Source: JADKIH01 sp031385005 (GTDB lineage Bacteria; Bacteroidota; Bacteroidia; AKYH767-A; 2013-40CM-41-45). Taken from it: DNA of 64,000 bases. This document shows, piece by piece, positions 63,601 through 64,000 of this stretch (the stretch's first letter is position 1; every line of letters begins with the position of its first letter). The notes under the pieces are model-generated. The model was given only the letters and a program-made list of their open reading frames with translations. It made no database searches and had not been told where the DNA came from. Position numbers and translations under genes: made by a program. Location of the stretch: NCBI GenBank assembly GCA_031385005.1, contig JANNBB010000050.1, forward strand, positions 116,926 through 180,925, given 5' to 3'.

Positions 63601-64000
63601 CAACTGTAGTTGAAGCAGTAGACGTACAACCGCCACTAATTGCCGTGACCGTTACTGTATAGGTGCCCGGTGCAAGTCCTGAGATTGTCTGTGTTGTTCC
63701 GGCATTTGACCAGCTGTATGCTACACCTGTTGCAGGAGTAGCTGTTGCTGAACCGTTACTTCCTGAACAACTACTTGTAGAAGTTGCCCCGGCTGTTACA
63801 CTGCCGTTAGCAACCGTTGTGGATGCTGTAGATGTACAACCGCCGACTGTTTTGGTAACAGTTACTGTATAAGTTCCCGGTGCAAGACCTGAGATTGTTT
63901 GAGTTGTTCCGGCATTTGACCAGCTATATGTAACACCTGTTGCAGGGGTTGCGGTTGCTGTTCCGTTTGTTCCGCAACTGATTGTGGATGTTGCTCCGGC
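60614..64000 (-). CDS. SprB-like repeat adhesin with T9SS type A domain, N-terminus beyond window
   Basis: At least 1128 residues are open to the window edge, so the start is not seen. From the N-terminal side there are eleven visible repeats of about 69 residues, each with the pattern YxWSNxGTTQTIxGLxPGTYTVTVTxxGGCTSTAST, characteristic of SprB-type repeats of gliding Bacteroidota. Each carries two cysteines that may pair. Three PKD/Ig-like domains follow (about 62-61 kb), then the type A sorting domain VYPNPTSGKVNITF...VAKGIYLISIQTEG. SprB itself is a mobile gliding adhesin; here homology is limited to the repeats, so gliding is a possibility, not a conclusion. Confidence 0.87.
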   Translation of the reverse strand, partial: AGATSTISCGTNGTATATPATGVTYSWSNAGTTQTISGLAPGTYTVTVTKTVGGCTSTASTTVANGSVTAGATSTSSCSGSNGSATATPATGVAYSWSNAGTTQTISGLAPGTYTVTVTAISGGCTSTASTTVASGVTAGATSTSSCSGSNGSATATPATGVTYSWSNAGTTQTISGLAPGTYTVTVTAISGGCTSTASTTVASGVTAGATSTISCGTNGTATATPATGVTYSWSNAGTTQTISGLVPGTYTVTVTKTIGGCTSTASTIVANGSVTAGATSTGSCGTTGTATATPATGVTYLWSTTATTQTISSLAPGTYTVTVTAINGGCTSTASTTVANGSVTAGATSTGSCSGSNGTASATPTSGVTYLWSNAGTTQTINNLAAGTYTVTVTSINGGCTSTASTTLSGSSLTAGATSTSSCGGNDGTATASPSNGVTYVWSNGASSQTITGLTPGTYTVTVTDVAGGCTGTASTIVGAPVIAGATSTGSCTGNNGSASATPSSGVIYLWSNGGTTQTINGLTPGTYTVTVTSIVGDCSSSASTTVGSSVVAGASSPPSCGDQTGTASASPVSGVFYLWSNGGSTQTISGLSAGTYTVTVTSPGGCTSTASTTVVNAGFVASATSTGATCAGNLSDGTATAGPSGLSYLWSNASTSQTISNLTSGAYTVTVTNQSGCTSTAATTVSAESIAASASSTPAGCNTSNGTATALPAGNNYLWSNGGSTQTISGLAPGTYTVTVTSQSGCTGTASTVVGTTGGGNNPAPVAINGASGACTNQCIVYSIAPVAGATSYQWTLPNGATGFSNGTSITVCFSTRFRGGYICVRTVGPCGNSAYTCLYIQDVRRTPSQPSQISGPSAVCAPNSIQYCIPGVAGATSYVWSISGNANPSLTLGAGQGSTCIYVNVPAGYNGSQKIRVKAVNCKGSSSNRELTITRLFTPATPGTISGNSGVCKSQTKNYSVPNVAGTTYAWSVTGGAFIFSGQGTSSVNIRFTTATSTTAVISVTASNACGVSSPRTKTVNVNLGCKVSDDAIISNESTDIFENLTVYPNPTSGKVNITFNAIRDAKYSLKVIDMIGKVQISTDVNMNEGYNSKELNLEYVAKGIYLISIQTEGLDAKVIRLVVE
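61735..64000 (-). repeat. 207-bp coding tandem repeats in the adhesin gene
   Basis: The repeat unit is 207 bp (69 codons). Blocks separated by exactly 207 bp (63421 and 63628) and by 621 bp, three units (63228 and 63849), are nearly identical over 150 bp or more, while units below 63000 are more diverged. The array runs out of the window, so its total length is unknown. Confidence 0.9.

Noticed and set aside
61693..63872. Several plus-strand open frames of 60-107 codons in the adhesin region
   Set aside because: They recur at the 207-bp repeat period and are complements of the coding repeats.
61735..64000. CRISPR or satellite DNA
   Set aside because: The 207-bp units stay in one open frame and encode a recognisable secreted repeat protein.

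Overview
This window is chromosomal DNA from an AT-rich member of the Bacteroidota. Seven secreted proteins carry type IX secretion (T9SS) C-terminal sorting domains: five type A (YPNP...G.Y) and two type B (gliding-motility-associated C-terminus). There is a TonB-dependent receptor with a carboxypeptidase-like N-terminal domain, and several promoters match the Bacteroidota -7 box TAnnTTTG. mqnC indicates menaquinone synthesis by the futalosine route. I saw no tRNA, rRNA, CRISPR array, insertion sequence or prophage.

Layout. 1-8 kb: partial murI, lepA, two T9SS cargo proteins and a serine ammonia-lyase. 8.3-11.5 kb: an apparent operon of ECF sigma factor, a membrane protein with a duplicated cytoplasmic module (probable anti-sigma), and a GIN-domain/beta-barrel protein. 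11.5-19.8 kb: a minus-strand complex I operon, nuoABCDEFGHIJK, with a short NuoG and no nuoLMN. 20-25 kb: a GxxExxY protein behind a hairpin, a GNAT enzyme, an MFS exporter, an XRE-S24 regulator, metF and riboflavin synthase. 25-31.6 kb: a T9SS type B protein overlapping mqnC, an M17 aminopeptidase and pdxA. 31.7-38.7 kb: two paralogous secreted alpha/beta hydrolases, one without its catalytic residues, a TonB receptor and a biotin carrier protein. 38.8-49.5 kb: an M1 peptidase, a PagL-like outer-membrane deacylase overlapping a second GIN lipoprotein, rnhA, kbl, a DUF1566-type lipoprotein, an outer-membrane protein and an RND/MMPL exporter. 49.7-52.9 kb: rfbA, an NAD-dependent sugar epimerase and a polyprenyl synthase. 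53-64 kb: a 1671-residue T9SS type B protein, a radical SAM/SPASM enzyme, a WD40 protein and the 3' part of a SprB-like adhesin built of 207-bp repeats.

The genes are mostly housekeeping (cell wall, respiration, cofactors) mixed with cell-surface functions. The most distinctive signals lie between and within genes. Seven perfect 8-bp tandem repeats abut the rfbA start codon. Short dispersed repeats related to that unit sit at the 3' ends of at least five genes, one of them a perfect 50-bp palindrome. Several other hairpin repeats occur. One hydrolase paralog appears to have become a pseudoenzyme.
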